Shown one piece after another: positions 45,132 through 53,721 of a stretch of 64,000 nt of DNA (position 1 is its first letter; each line of letters begins with the position of its first letter). Position numbers and translations under genes: made by a program. A model generated the notes under the pieces. The model was not told the origin of the DNA. It did no database searches and was given only the letters and a program-made list of their open reading frames with translations. This stretch comes from JADLHS01 sp044225555 (GTDB taxonomy: Bacteria; Verrucomicrobiota; Verrucomicrobiia; Limisphaerales; JADLHS01), in the NCBI GenBank assembly GCA_044225555.1, contig JBGAIM010000009.1, positions 1-64,000 of the forward strand. Reading direction: 5' to 3'.

Positions 45132-46373
45132 ATGAGATGGAGATTTGACTGGTTATATCGCGGCATCCTCGTGGGTTTGTTCGTCATTGCGTTCTGGGCG
45201 GTGTGGGCCAACGCACAGCCCAATTCGACGGCACCCACCAACGCGCCGGCGCCGGTGACTTTGGTGGGCAGTACCGTCGGCCAGACGAATCTGCTCACCG
45301 AATCGCTCTCCAAGGTGGAGTTCCTGCGCCAGACCAAGTTCATTGGCGAACCGCTCTGGAAGTATCTGGCGTTCCTGATCTACATCGTCCTGGCCTTTTA
45401 CGTGGCCAAACTGCTGGACCACATCATCGGCGTCTGGCTCAAACGCTGGACGGCCAAAACCGAGACCAAATTTGACGACCTCGTGCTGGATCTGTTGCGC
45501 GGGCCGGTCAAGGTGGTGGCCTTCGTCATCTTCCTCCACATCGGCCTGGGCGTGTTCGACTGGCCGCCACGCGCGCAGTTGTATCTTTCCCGCGCGCTCA
45601 CGGTGGTCATGGCCTGCTCCATCACCTACGTCGCGCTCAAGGTGGCGGATGTGCTGCTCGGCTTGTGGCGGGCGAAAGCCGCCACGGCAGAGGACAAGTT
45701 ATTTACCGAACATCTCTTTCCCGTCATCCGCAAAACGCTGCGGGCCAGCATCATCCTCGGCGCGGCCTTGATCACCGCCGAGAACCTGCACCTGGAGATC
45801 AAGTCATTGTTGGCCGGACTTTCCATCGGTGGCCTGGCGTTGGGGCTGGCGGCCCAGGATACGGTGGCCAATCTCTTTGGCGCAGTGGCCGTCTTCCTCG
45901 ACAAACCGTTCCGCGTCGGCGATCGCATCAAGGTTGAGTCTGCGGAGGGATTGGTCGAAACTATCGGCCTGCGCAGCACCCGCATCCGCAGTCTCGACGG
46001 TCATCACATCACCGTGCCAAACAAGATCATGGGCAACGCGATCATCACCAACATCACGCGCCGGCCCACCATTCGCACGGAAATGAACTTCGGCATCACC
46101 TACAACACGCCGGCGGAGAAGGTGAAGCGCGCCACGGCGATCCTCGAAGAAGTGTTCCGCGCGAATCCGAAAACGGCGGACCTCCTGATCAGCTTCAACA
46201 AGTTCGTGGACTCGGCGTTGAACATCCTCGTGGTTCACGTCTGGAACGGGGTGGATGCGAAAGAGCATTTCGCCGCCTTGCAGGAGTTGAACCTGAAGAT
46301 CAAGGAACGGTTCGATGCGGAGAAGATCGAGTTCGCGTTCCCGACCCAGACGGTTTACGTGAAACAGGATTGA
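45132..46373 (+). CDS. MscS-type mechanosensitive channel
   Basis: 413 residues. A signal-like or first membrane segment (WLYRGILVGLFVIAFWAVWANA), a periplasmic linker, then membrane helices YLAFLIYIVLAFYVA, VKVVAFVIFLHIGLGVF and ALTVVMACSITYVALKV. The pore helix and beta domain read LAGLSIGGLALGLAAQDTVANLFGAVAVFLDKPFRVGD, the standard MscS gate and beta start, followed by GLRSTRIRSLDGHHITVPN. The soluble C-domain is complete. It releases osmolytes under hypo-osmotic shock. The predicted transcript begins at ATG. Confidence 0.92.
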   Translation: MRWRFDWLYRGILVGLFVIAFWAVWANAQPNSTAPTNAPAPVTLVGSTVGQTNLLTESLSKVEFLRQTKFIGEPLWKYLAFLIYIVLAFYVAKLLDHIIGVWLKRWTAKTETKFDDLVLDLLRGPVKVVAFVIFLHIGLGVFDWPPRAQLYLSRALTVVMACSITYVALKVADVLLGLWRAKAATAEDKLFTEHLFPVIRKTLRASIILGAALITAENLHLEIKSLLAGLSIGGLALGLAAQDTVANLFGAVAVFLDKPFRVGDRIKVESAEGLVETIGLRSTRIRSLDGHHITVPNKIMGNAIITNITRRPTIRTEMNFGITYNTPAEKVKRATAILEEVFRANPKTADLLISFNKFVDSALNILVVHVWNGVDAKEHFAALQELNLKIKERFDAEKIEFAFPTQTVYVKQD

Positions 46374-46378
46374 ACGGA

Positions 46379-46744
46379 CTATTTTCCGAAGAGTAGCTTG
46401 GCACCGACCAGGATGATGAAGCCGCCAAAAGCGCGCTTCAGGTTGTCCGCGGGGATATGCACCGTAAGCCACGCGCCCAGGTAACTGCCCGCGATGGCCA
46501 GCGGCGCCAGGGCCAGGGCGGTCCGCCATTCGATATTTCCCTGTGCGAAATGTTTGTACGAACCCATCAATGCCGTGGGAATGATGACCACCAGCGACGT
46601 GCCGATGGCCTGCTTGATGTCGCGGATGGGCGGACTGAGCAGCAGGACCATGGCGGGCACCATCACGATGCCGCCACCCACGCCGAACAGTCCACTGGCG
46701 ACACCGCTGACGAGTCCGATGATTGAAGCAACGAGGAATTGCAT
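46379..46744 (-). CDS. Half-size TauE/SafE permease
   Basis: A 121-residue membrane protein with the N-terminal TauE/SafE signature VSGVASGLFGVGGGIVMVPAMVLLL, AIGTSLVVIIPTALMGSYKH and LAPLAIAGSYLGAWL, ending GGFIILVGAKLLFG. Usual family members have two such halves (about 250 residues); this one has one, so it would form a dimer. Sulfite/organosulfonate or related anion export is the family role. Convergent with the MscS gene. Confidence 0.82.
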   Translation of the reverse strand: MQFLVASIIGLVSGVASGLFGVGGGIVMVPAMVLLLSPPIRDIKQAIGTSLVVIIPTALMGSYKHFAQGNIEWRTALALAPLAIAGSYLGAWLTVHIPADNLKRAFGGFIILVGAKLLFGK

Positions 46745-46750
46745 GGCGGG

Positions 46751-46779
46751 TTAATGCCCGGGCAGGCAGCAAGTGACAA
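46751..46779 (-). promoter_or_regulatory. Leaderless promoter of the TauE gene
   Basis: On the minus strand TTGTCA (46774-46779, 5 of 6), 17 bp, CATTAA (46751-46756), 6 bp, ATG 46744. Confidence 0.5.
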
Positions 46780-46840
46780 CTGTTTTTTCCGGAACACAAA
46801 TCACTTGCGGCTACTCTCATTGTGAAGAACCTTCGGAAGC

Positions 46841-46996
46841 ATGAATCCCGCGTCGCATCCTCACGGTCACCGGCGGCATTCGCGGCGGGGGCGTTTTCAA
46901 ATGGTGATGCTGGGCTTGGCGGTCGGACTGATCATCTTCCTTGTCGCCGGGCTGGTCTGGTATTTGTCGAGCCCGCGCTTTGCCAAACCCTATTGA
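46841..46996 (+). CDS. Small His/Arg-rich single-pass membrane protein
   Basis: 51 residues: a basic His/Arg-rich start (MNPASHPHGHRRHSRRGRFQ), one hydrophobic helix (MVMLGLAVGLIIFLVAGLVW, residues 21-40) and a short tail YLSSPRFAKPY. The hydrophobic run with positive flank looks like a real N-in/C-out membrane peptide and is better than the overlapping frame at 46822, which is Arg-rich and featureless. No family known. It converges on the Hsp70 gene. Confidence 0.55.
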   Translation: MNPASHPHGHRRHSRRGRFQMVMLGLAVGLIIFLVAGLVWYLSSPRFAKPY

Positions 46997-47002
46997 GAAG
47001 GC

Positions 47003-48895
47003 CTACGAGATCGCGCCGCGCTTTCGCAACATGGCTTCCAGCGCCTGGTCCATGAGCAAATCAGCCAGGGGTTTGGTGGCTTCGTCAAGGGCGGCACACG
47101 CCGACTGAAGTTGTTTGGTATCGCCCGTGCCGGCGCTGGTGTTCTCCGTGCCCAACGCGGTTTCAACCAACTTCAAGGCAGCTTCCACCTGGGCGACATG
47201 GCTGCCATCCAGTTCACTGCAACTCAACAAGCCTTTGCGGGTGGCGGCCAACAGTTCATTCGCCTTCAACTTCGCCTCCACCCAACGGCGCGTGGCCAGA
47301 TCCTCGAACGCGTGTTCGACCGATTCTTCCACCATCCGGGTCACCGCGGCATCATCCACGTCCACCGCCGACTTCATTTCCACCACCTGTTCATGACCGC
47401 TCTTGGTGTCGCGCGCGAGCACATGCAAAATCCCGTTGGCATCAATCTCGAATTGCACGCCCACTCGCGGCACTCCGCGTGGTGCGGCTTCGAACTCCAG
47501 CGTGAATTTGCCCAGACTCCAGTTGTCCTTGGCGCGCTCGCGCTCGCCTTGCAAAACGTGAATCAGCATCGAGCGCTGCTGGTCCACGGCGGTGGTGAAC
47601 ATTTCGCCGGCTTTCACCGGGATCGTCGAATTGCGCGGAATGATGACATTCATCAAACCGCCGAAGGTTTCGATCCCCAGGGAAAGGGGTGTTACATCCA
47701 GCAAGAGCACATTGCGGAAGCCACCGGACAAAATCTCCGCCTGGATGGCGGCGCCCAGCGCCACCGCTTCGTCGGGGTTCTGCGATGTGTTAAGCAACGG
47801 CCCGGTGAGCTGGTGATGATCCTGCCCCAACCGCAAGCCGCCCCGTTCCTCCTCGAATTCGGCGCAGCCAAACCACTCGCTCACGAGCTTGCGCACCAGA
47901 GGCATCCGGGTCTGCCCGCCCACGAGGATGACCTGATCCAGATCTTTGGCTTCCACCTTGGCGTCGGCGAGCGCGCGCAGGCAGTGTTGTCGGGTGCGCA
48001 GAACGATCTCGCGTGTGAGCTTTTCCAGTTCCGCGCGAGTCAGTTTATGGCTGAAGGACAGTTTCGGCGTCAGAAAAGGAAGCGAAATTTCGGTTTCAGT
48101 TTCACTGGAGAGTTTGATCTTCGCCAACTCTACCGCCTCACGAAGGCGAGCGAAAATCGTTGGATCAGACGCCACGCCTGATTTTTCGACGATGAAATCC
48201 ACGAGCCGATGGTCCAGATCATCGCCGCCCAGCCGTGTATTGCCGTTGGTCGAGAGGACCTGGAAAACTCCTTCATTGAGTTCGAGAATCGAAAGGTCAA
48301 ACGTACCGCCGCCCAGATCGTAAACGGCGATTTTTGATTTCTCCTTGAGCTTGTCCAAGCCGTAGGCCAGCGCCGCAGCGGTCGGTTCGTTGACAATGCG
48401 TTCGACGGTGAAACCGGCGAGTTCACCGGCGCGTTTGGTGGCGTTACGTTGCGCGTCGTTGAAATAAGCGGGCACGGTGATGACGGCGCGCGTGACGGGT
48501 TCGCCCAAGGCCGCTTCGGCGTCGCGCTTGAGTTTCTTGAGCACTTCGGCGGAAATTTCCTCGGGGCTCAACTCCCGATCGTGAATCCTGACCTTCACCG
48601 GCCCGTTGCCGTCTCCAGTAACGGGATATGTCACGCGCATTTCCTCCTGCCTGACCTCCGCCCTGCGCCGACCGATGAACCGCTTCACGGAATAGGCCGT
48701 CTCAGCCGGTTTGATGACCCGAACCCGATTAGCCGGATGACCGACGATGGGGGCCAGCTCGCGCGCCGGCCAATGCACGACCGACGGCGTGAGCCGCTGG
48801 CCGTCGGCATCCGCGATCACATACGGAATCCCGCTGTCCACGGTGGCGACCAGCGAGTTGGTGGTGCCGAGGTCAATGCCGACAATTTTGCTCAT
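47003..48895 (-). CDS. Hsp70 chaperone, DnaK-like
   Basis: 630 residues from MSKIVGIDLGTTNSLVATVD. The ATPase domain has VITVPAYFNDAQRNATKRAGELAG, RIVNEPTAAALAYGLD, VYDLGGGTFDLSILEL and ILVGGQTRMPLV. The substrate domain has LLDVTPLSLGIETFGGLMNVIIPRNSTIPV, and the C-terminal lid is short and lacks the DnaK acidic tail. A small insertion (FEEERGGLRLGQDHHQLTG) after the PLVRKLV helix is unusual. It is closer to solitary HscA/DnaK-like proteins than to the main dnaK: no grpE or dnaJ is nearby. ATG 48895 is chosen because the GIDLGTTNS motif starts at residue 5. Confidence 0.9.
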   Translation of the reverse strand: MSKIVGIDLGTTNSLVATVDSGIPYVIADADGQRLTPSVVHWPARELAPIVGHPANRVRVIKPAETAYSVKRFIGRRRAEVRQEEMRVTYPVTGDGNGPVKVRIHDRELSPEEISAEVLKKLKRDAEAALGEPVTRAVITVPAYFNDAQRNATKRAGELAGFTVERIVNEPTAAALAYGLDKLKEKSKIAVYDLGGGTFDLSILELNEGVFQVLSTNGNTRLGGDDLDHRLVDFIVEKSGVASDPTIFARLREAVELAKIKLSSETETEISLPFLTPKLSFSHKLTRAELEKLTREIVLRTRQHCLRALADAKVEAKDLDQVILVGGQTRMPLVRKLVSEWFGCAEFEEERGGLRLGQDHHQLTGPLLNTSQNPDEAVALGAAIQAEILSGGFRNVLLLDVTPLSLGIETFGGLMNVIIPRNSTIPVKAGEMFTTAVDQQRSMLIHVLQGERERAKDNWSLGKFTLEFEAAPRGVPRVGVQFEIDANGILHVLARDTKSGHEQVVEMKSAVDVDDAAVTRMVEESVEHAFEDLATRRWVEAKLKANELLAATRKGLLSCSELDGSHVAQVEAALKLVETALGTENTSAGTGDTKQLQSACAALDEATKPLADLLMDQALEAMLRKRGAIS

Positions 48896-48967
48896 CTTGC
48901 GCGGCGGAGATTGAACCATGAAACCCGCGAAACACACGAAATTCTTTCAAGACGATGAGACCAATGC

Positions 48968-48973
48968 TATGAA
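48968..48973 (+). promoter_or_regulatory. -10 element, leaderless start of the MBL gene
   Basis: TATGAA ends 6 bp before GTG 48980; TTTCAA (48945-48950) lies 17 bp upstream. It supports the GTG start, since no in-frame ATG is near. Confidence 0.35.
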
Positions 48974-48979
48974 GCGCTC

Positions 48980-49675
48980 GTGCGCAATGTTCCACTCAGC
49001 ATCCACACGGTTCGCGGGATCATGAGTTGCTGCCATCTGCTGGAGGCTGGCGATGCAAGCGTGATGGTGGACACCGGATGGGTCGGTGAACCCCTCTTGA
49101 TCCGCCGGCTGGTTGGCAAACTTGGCCTCCAGCCTGATTCCATCAAAGCCATCCTGCTCACGCATGGTCATATTGATCACGCCGGGAATCTCGCGTGGCT
49201 GAAGGACTGGACCGGGGCGCCCGTGCTGGCCCACGCGGAGGAGCTCCGGCACGTGGCGGGAAATTATCCTTACACCGGCGTCGCCCGGTGGTGCGGGCGA
49301 CTGGAGGGGGCAGCGCGGTTGCTAACCCGGTATCGCGCCGGCACGATTGACGAATTCATCACTGACGGACAGGAATTGCCGTTCTGGGGTGGATTGCGGG
49401 TCATTCATTTGCCCGGGCACTCCGCCGGGCACTGCGGATTCTTCAGCGCGCGCCACAATCTGCTGTTCAGCGGCGACATGTTCGCCAGCTACTTCTTCAA
49501 TGTCCACAAACCCTGGCCCATTCTAAACAGCGTGCCGGAACTCTTTCCCGCAAGCGTTGAAAAAATCCGCCGACTCGCGCCGCGTTTGGTGGTGCCGAAT
49601 CACTACGATGTTCTCGATGGGGAACTGCACCGGCGACGCTTCTGCCGGTTGTTCCGTGTGGCTGACTGGGCCTGA
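48980..49675 (+). CDS. MBL-fold metallohydrolase
   Basis: A 231-residue metallo-beta-lactamase-fold hydrolase. Metal motif THGHIDHAGN (H-x-H-x-D-H, near residues 62-68), the next His in HLPGHSAGHCGFF, Asp in LLFSGDMF, and the last His in VVPNHYDVLDG. The N-terminus CHLLEAGDASVMVDTGW is the usual first strand pair. Glyoxalase II-like or general MBL; substrate unknown. Divergent from the Hsp70 gene. Confidence 0.85.
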   Translation: MRNVPLSIHTVRGIMSCCHLLEAGDASVMVDTGWVGEPLLIRRLVGKLGLQPDSIKAILLTHGHIDHAGNLAWLKDWTGAPVLAHAEELRHVAGNYPYTGVARWCGRLEGAARLLTRYRAGTIDEFITDGQELPFWGGLRVIHLPGHSAGHCGFFSARHNLLFSGDMFASYFFNVHKPWPILNSVPELFPASVEKIRRLAPRLVVPNHYDVLDGELHRRRFCRLFRVADWA

Positions 49676-49682
49676 ACCACCG

Positions 49683-51644
49683 TCACTTCTTCAGCTGCGG
49701 CGGCGTGGGCGAGAACATCCGGAAGGTGAGGCCGTCCACGTTCGCGCTGCCGGCTTGAACCCCGAAGCCAAAATATTTGGAAACCTTTTCGTAATCCGGC
49801 AGGAGCGAGAAGTCGAGCCAGTCACGAAATTTCTTCTCAGGCGCGGCAAACGGAATGGCGCTGCCCAGGACACTTGGCCCGGTGCTGTTCGTGTCCGCGG
49901 CCCCGCGCCGCAAAGCCTCGAACAGGAGCCGCATGGTTTCGGACTCGTTTTCGTAGGTGAACCAGCCGGTGCTCTGGCCGCCGATGCGAACCATGGCATC
50001 GGCAAGGCCCGGAAGATCGCGCAAGGGTTTGCTCTGGCTCTCGCCGCTGCGCAGAAATTCCTCGAGGATGCCCGCGTCGGTGCTGAACGCGACATAGCCG
50101 GCACTGGCAGCGTAGCTCAGGGTAAGCCCGGCGGTCTGCGTTCCGGCCAGAGGCAGGGCGGTAAGCTTCACGCTGAAGATTTTTTTGCCGAGGAATTCGC
50201 GTGATTGCAGATTGCCGCCGTCGGGGAGGAAGATGAACAACCCCTTGAGGGCCGCCGCCAACTGATCGGGATTGGGAGAGCCGATGAGTACGAGCGAAGG
50301 CGGTGCGGCCTTTTCGAGGGCCGAATCGCCGCGCGCGAGTTTTTCGTAGGCGATGAAATCGTCGCCCAAGTTGCCGAAGAGATTTTTGCGGATGTCGTAG
50401 TTGGGGTCGTTGACCCGCATGGCTTCGTTGCCATTGCTCAGGAGAAAATTCCAGGTGTTCAGGGCTTCGGCGGAAATGTCGGCCAACATCTTTTCAATGG
50501 TGCTGATGGCCTTCGGTCCATCAATCCGGGATCGCTGAAATTTGACGACGTCCGCCGGCACGAAAACCGGGGCGGAAGAATCCTTCGGGGAGAGCGTCAG
50601 TAGGCGGGTGAGCCCCGCCCGGCTCGATTCGGGGGCCGCCAGAAAGAACTCGAAGAGCCGCCCTTCGCCGGTGTCGCGGAAGTCGAAGGCGGCGGTCTTC
50701 ACGCCGTTCAGACCGGAGGCGGCAAACAGCTTGGTCACGGATGGAATTGGCAGCGGGTTGGGCGCTTCGGAATTTCCCTTGCTGCTCATGGTGCGCACCA
50801 CCACTTCGAGGAACGTTCTGGCGTTGAACCAGCCAAAGAGCGGCGCTTCCCGGAACAGTGCCTGCCGGCTGGTTTCAAAATCGGCCTGCTCGGACAGGGT
50901 CGGCGCGCTGTTGCCCGTAAGCCGGACCACGACTTTCTCGACCGCTTTCATGCTGGTACCTACGATGAGCAGTGAATCGTATTGGCCGATGACCAGCTCA
51001 TCGGTGGCGGACGCCTGTTCATTTTCCTTGCCGAGTTCCTCCACCTGCTGATGCTGCGGAAAGAATTGTTTGAGTGTCTTGGGGACATCGTTCGTCGTCA
51101 GCGGCACGACGGAGAATTCGATGTCCCGGATCTTCTCACGCTTGATGGGCTTGCCCGCCTCGCTCCATTTCTTGCGCAAATCGGCGAGGTTTTTCCTGAG
51201 CAGGTCGCCCTTGTCGCGCGCATCGAGCAGGAACAGGAAGGCGGGATCGCCATCGTCCTTTTCCTTCCCCTGCCAGCCTTCCTGGGTGACGGCCAGTGTC
51301 ACCTGCCCCTGCAACAACGCGCCGTAATCATCGAGCTTCACTCCCAGATCGCGCTCCAGGGGCTGGACGAATTCTTCGTTCCACTTGTTGAGGAACTTTT
51401 CGCGGAAAGGCTTCATGGCTGGGTCGTCCCAGAACTGACTTTGCGGCGACTTCCGGTAAACTTCCTGGAGCCGCGTCCAGTCCGGCGCGGAAACGACGAA
51501 CAGCGTGTCCGGTGGCAGCAATTTTTCCGCCGGCGGCACCGCGCCGAAGGCGGCGAACATGCCCAGCGTCAGCGACAAAAAAGCAAGGGGTTGAAATCGG
51601 GTGATCCGCCGGAGGCAGGTGGTAATCATTTGACTCATGGACAT
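49683..51644 (-). CDS. Large exported protein, unknown function
   Basis: 653 residues with a signal peptide (FQPLAFLSLTLGMFAAFGAVPPAE) and an opening LLPPDTLFVVSAPDWTRLQEVYRKSP. This is the P-x-x-T-x-x-V-x-S-x-x-D pattern of exported DUF3352-type proteins common in Planctomycetes and Verrucomicrobia. Alternating strands and helices follow, with PVFVPADVVKFQRSRIDG, AFSTDAGILEEFLRSGE and ending FRMFSPTPPQLKK. No catalytic motif seen. It follows the protease gene by 36 bp on the same strand, so it may be its substrate or partner. Confidence 0.65.
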   Translation of the reverse strand: MSMSQMITTCLRRITRFQPLAFLSLTLGMFAAFGAVPPAEKLLPPDTLFVVSAPDWTRLQEVYRKSPQSQFWDDPAMKPFREKFLNKWNEEFVQPLERDLGVKLDDYGALLQGQVTLAVTQEGWQGKEKDDGDPAFLFLLDARDKGDLLRKNLADLRKKWSEAGKPIKREKIRDIEFSVVPLTTNDVPKTLKQFFPQHQQVEELGKENEQASATDELVIGQYDSLLIVGTSMKAVEKVVVRLTGNSAPTLSEQADFETSRQALFREAPLFGWFNARTFLEVVVRTMSSKGNSEAPNPLPIPSVTKLFAASGLNGVKTAAFDFRDTGEGRLFEFFLAAPESSRAGLTRLLTLSPKDSSAPVFVPADVVKFQRSRIDGPKAISTIEKMLADISAEALNTWNFLLSNGNEAMRVNDPNYDIRKNLFGNLGDDFIAYEKLARGDSALEKAAPPSLVLIGSPNPDQLAAALKGLFIFLPDGGNLQSREFLGKKIFSVKLTALPLAGTQTAGLTLSYAASAGYVAFSTDAGILEEFLRSGESQSKPLRDLPGLADAMVRIGGQSTGWFTYENESETMRLLFEALRRGAADTNSTGPSVLGSAIPFAAPEKKFRDWLDFSLLPDYEKVSKYFGFGVQAGSANVDGLTFRMFSPTPPQLKK

Positions 51645-51680
51645 TTCGACACGGATAAGCGGGTTCTGTTCGCGGACAAT

Positions 51681-52685
51681 TTATTCCTGGGTGCCTGTTT
51701 GCTTCGTTCGGCCGGGCGGCTCAAGGTAGCGATAGGGATTGCTCGGGTTGTCACTTGCGTAAGCGTAGGCGTCGCGATGATCGAGGAAGAACCGGACCAT
51801 TTCCGACGGAATAGCAAAACCGAGCCCCTCGCCAGAGGTGATTTTCATGTTGGTTACTCCGACGACTTCACCCGTGAGGTTGAATAGCGGACCGCCGCTG
51901 TTGCCGGGATTGATCTGGGCGGTAGTCTGCAAATAAAGATCGCCCCCCAGTTGCCTCGTCTTCGTGCTCAGAATACCTTCGGTCACGGTACGCTCCAACC
52001 CCAGCGGGCTGCCAATCGCAAACACGCGCTCGCCCACCGCCAAAGCGTCAGCACTGCCGATCTGGACGAATTTGAACTTCTCGGCGTCCTTGTCCTCGAT
52101 CTTCAGGAGTGCGAGGTCGGCAAACTTGTTCACGGCCACGATGCGCACCTGTTTATACGTCTTGCGCTCAAGCTGGCCGCTGCGTTGATGATAAACCTCG
52201 ATGGAAATCTGCGTCTCGCCTTCGATGACGTGAAAGTTGGTGATCAGGAAACCATCCCCATTGAGGAAAAAGCCGGAACCGAGTCCGCTAGGAGTGCGAA
52301 CCTGCACGACGGCTTCCCCCAACTGGTTCACGAGGTCCCGGACACTGCGCTCGGGACTCGATTTGTTGCCGACTTGATAGAGACTCGGTCCCGACTCCGA
52401 AACCAGCTTCGCCTCGGGAGGAGTCCTTGGGGCAGCGAGCGAGGGCGTTGGCTTGGCAGATTTCGCAGTGGCCCCGACGGGTTCGCCGGTGGAAATCTTC
52501 GTCACCGCTGCGCGCGGAATGACCAGCACCGTGTAGCCGACATCCACAATGACGGCATCCTTTTTCTCGGCCAGCACTTTGCCCGTAACGGTGGCTTTAT
52601 CCTTCAATTCCACCACATCAGCAAACGAGAGCCACGAGCCGCCAACCAGCAGCACGGTCAAAAGAAATGTCATTTTCGACGACAT
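51681..52685 (-). CDS. Trypsin-like serine protease without PDZ
   Basis: 334 residues. Signal peptide (FLLTVLLVGGSWLSFADV); a small beta domain (VVELKDKATVTGKVLAEKKD, residues 25-65), a linker, then an S1C/DegP-type protease with His in LITNFHVIEGE (near 151), Asp in FADLALLKIED (near 191) and Ser in NPGNSGGPLFN (near 258). There is no PDZ domain, so oligomer control differs from DegP. The promoter and ATG 52685 are matched by the 6 bp rule. Confidence 0.88.
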   Translation of the reverse strand: MSSKMTFLLTVLLVGGSWLSFADVVELKDKATVTGKVLAEKKDAVIVDVGYTVLVIPRAAVTKISTGEPVGATAKSAKPTPSLAAPRTPPEAKLVSESGPSLYQVGNKSSPERSVRDLVNQLGEAVVQVRTPSGLGSGFFLNGDGFLITNFHVIEGETQISIEVYHQRSGQLERKTYKQVRIVAVNKFADLALLKIEDKDAEKFKFVQIGSADALAVGERVFAIGSPLGLERTVTEGILSTKTRQLGGDLYLQTTAQINPGNSGGPLFNLTGEVVGVTNMKITSGEGLGFAIPSEMVRFFLDHRDAYAYASDNPSNPYRYLEPPGRTKQTGTQE

Positions 52686-52691
52686 AGGCAG

Positions 52692-52720
52692 ACCTTAGCG
52701 AAGCTGCTGGGCCGAGGCAA
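52692..52720 (-). promoter_or_regulatory. Leaderless promoter of the protease gene
   Basis: On the minus strand TTGCCT (52715-52720), 17 bp, TAAGGT (52692-52697), 6 bp, ATG 52685. Confidence 0.5.
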
Positions 52721-52803
52721 GCCGCACCGCGGTGAATCGGCCCTCGGTAAGTGCAAAACGTCCTTTACTTGCCGGGCGGCGGCGGCAATGCTGCGTCCCA
52801 GCT

Positions 52804-52917
52804 ATGGATATCTTTTGGAGCATTTTTGCCATGCCCATCGGCGTTGCGCTGTGTTTTGGGCCGGCGATGGTCGTCTGGTGGCTCACCAAGGGCGACAAGC
52901 CGGATCCGGGCCATTGA
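52804..52917 (+). CDS. Small membrane protein
   Basis: 37 residues, MDIFWSIFAMPIGVALCFGP, then AMVVWWLTKGDKPDPGH: one hydrophobic helix with a charged tail. TTGCCG lies at the right distance for a -35, though the -10 is poor. It ends 10 bp before the CDGSH gene on the same strand, suggesting one transcript. Function unknown. Confidence 0.5.
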   Translation: MDIFWSIFAMPIGVALCFGPAMVVWWLTKGDKPDPGH

Positions 52918-52927
52918 CATTACTCCC

Positions 52928-53164
52928 GTGAGCGAACCCGTCATCGCACAGAAGTCGCCGTTCGTTCAAAAAGTTGAACCCGGCACCTACTGGTGGTGTG
53001 CGTGCGGTCGCTCGAAAAGCCAGCCGTTCTGTGACGGTTCACACAAGGGAACGAGCTTCGCGCCGAAGAAGGTTGATCTTGCCGAATCCAAGACGGTGGC
53101 GTGGTGCGGCTGCAAGCACTCGAAAAATGGCGCCTTCTGTGACGGTTCGCACGCCAGGTTGTAG
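52928..53164 (+). CDS. Double CDGSH iron-sulfur protein
   Basis: A 78-residue protein with two complete CDGSH motifs: CACGRSKSQPFCDGSH (residues about 25-40) and CGCKHSKNGAFCDGSH (about 59-74). Each has the three-Cys, one-His (C-x-C-x9-C-x3-H) ligand set of a 2Fe-2S cluster. Such small tandem CDGSH proteins are redox or cluster-transfer factors. The start is GTG 52928; earlier in-frame codons extend into non-conserved sequence. Confidence 0.88.
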   Translation: MSEPVIAQKSPFVQKVEPGTYWWCACGRSKSQPFCDGSHKGTSFAPKKVDLAESKTVAWCGCKHSKNGAFCDGSHARL

Positions 53165-53240
53165 CGGCTTCGTGAAGCGGTGAAGCACTGCGGCGTGGCG
53201 TGTCGCGGCACGGCCATTAACGCGACAATGCTTCAGCGCC

Positions 53241-53720
53241 TCACGCCTTGCGTTTGAACAGCTCGCTCGGGTCAGCCAGGTTTAACACTGAGAGATCCAG
53301 TCCAGCGGACGGGTCGCGTTCCTGGGCGGTCTGGAGTTGCAGGGCAATTTGCTTGCGGGCTTCGGTGGCATGGTATTTGACCATACCCACGCCGACCTTG
53401 GAGGAGAAAACCACCATTAACAGACAGGATTCATCCACGTTCGTCACGAACATGCTGTATTTCTCGCCTTGCTGATAGACGCTATCGAAATTCTCCTCGT
53501 GAACCAGGTTGGCGATGGTCTGGTTTGCCAGATAGGCGCCGGAGGCCAGCGCGGCAATGGTGGTCAGATCAAACCGGCGGGCATCGCCTTGGTTTGTGAT
53601 CAGGAAGCCACCCTTGTCAATGACCATCGCGGTGGCGGCGTCACTGCGTTCCAGATACTCGCGCAATACATCATCGAGTCGCTGGATGTCTTCCTCGAGT
53701 AATTGGGGGAGTGTGCCCAT
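53241..53720 (-). CDS. Roadblock/LC7 protein (MglB-like)
   Basis: 159 residues. The fold starts with a helix EEDIQRLDDVLREYLERSD, then AATAMVIDKGGFLITNQGD, the helix TTIAALASGAYLANQTIANL and strands YSMFVTNVDESCLLMVVFSSK. This is the roadblock pattern of MglB and related GTPase regulators. A C-terminal helix (HATEARKQIALQLQTAQERD) follows. It sits directly downstream of the MglA-like gene (1 bp gap), the usual pairing for a GAP/scaffold and its GTPase. Confidence 0.88.
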   Translation of the reverse strand: MGTLPQLLEEDIQRLDDVLREYLERSDAATAMVIDKGGFLITNQGDARRFDLTTIAALASGAYLANQTIANLVHEENFDSVYQQGEKYSMFVTNVDESCLLMVVFSSKVGVGMVKYHATEARKQIALQLQTAQERDPSAGLDLSVLNLADPSELFKRKA

Positions 53721-53721
53721 G

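Noticed and set aside
46822..47055. 77-residue plus-strand frame (GTG start)
   Set aside because: Arg/Ala-rich and featureless; the overlapping frame at 46841 has a clear membrane helix.
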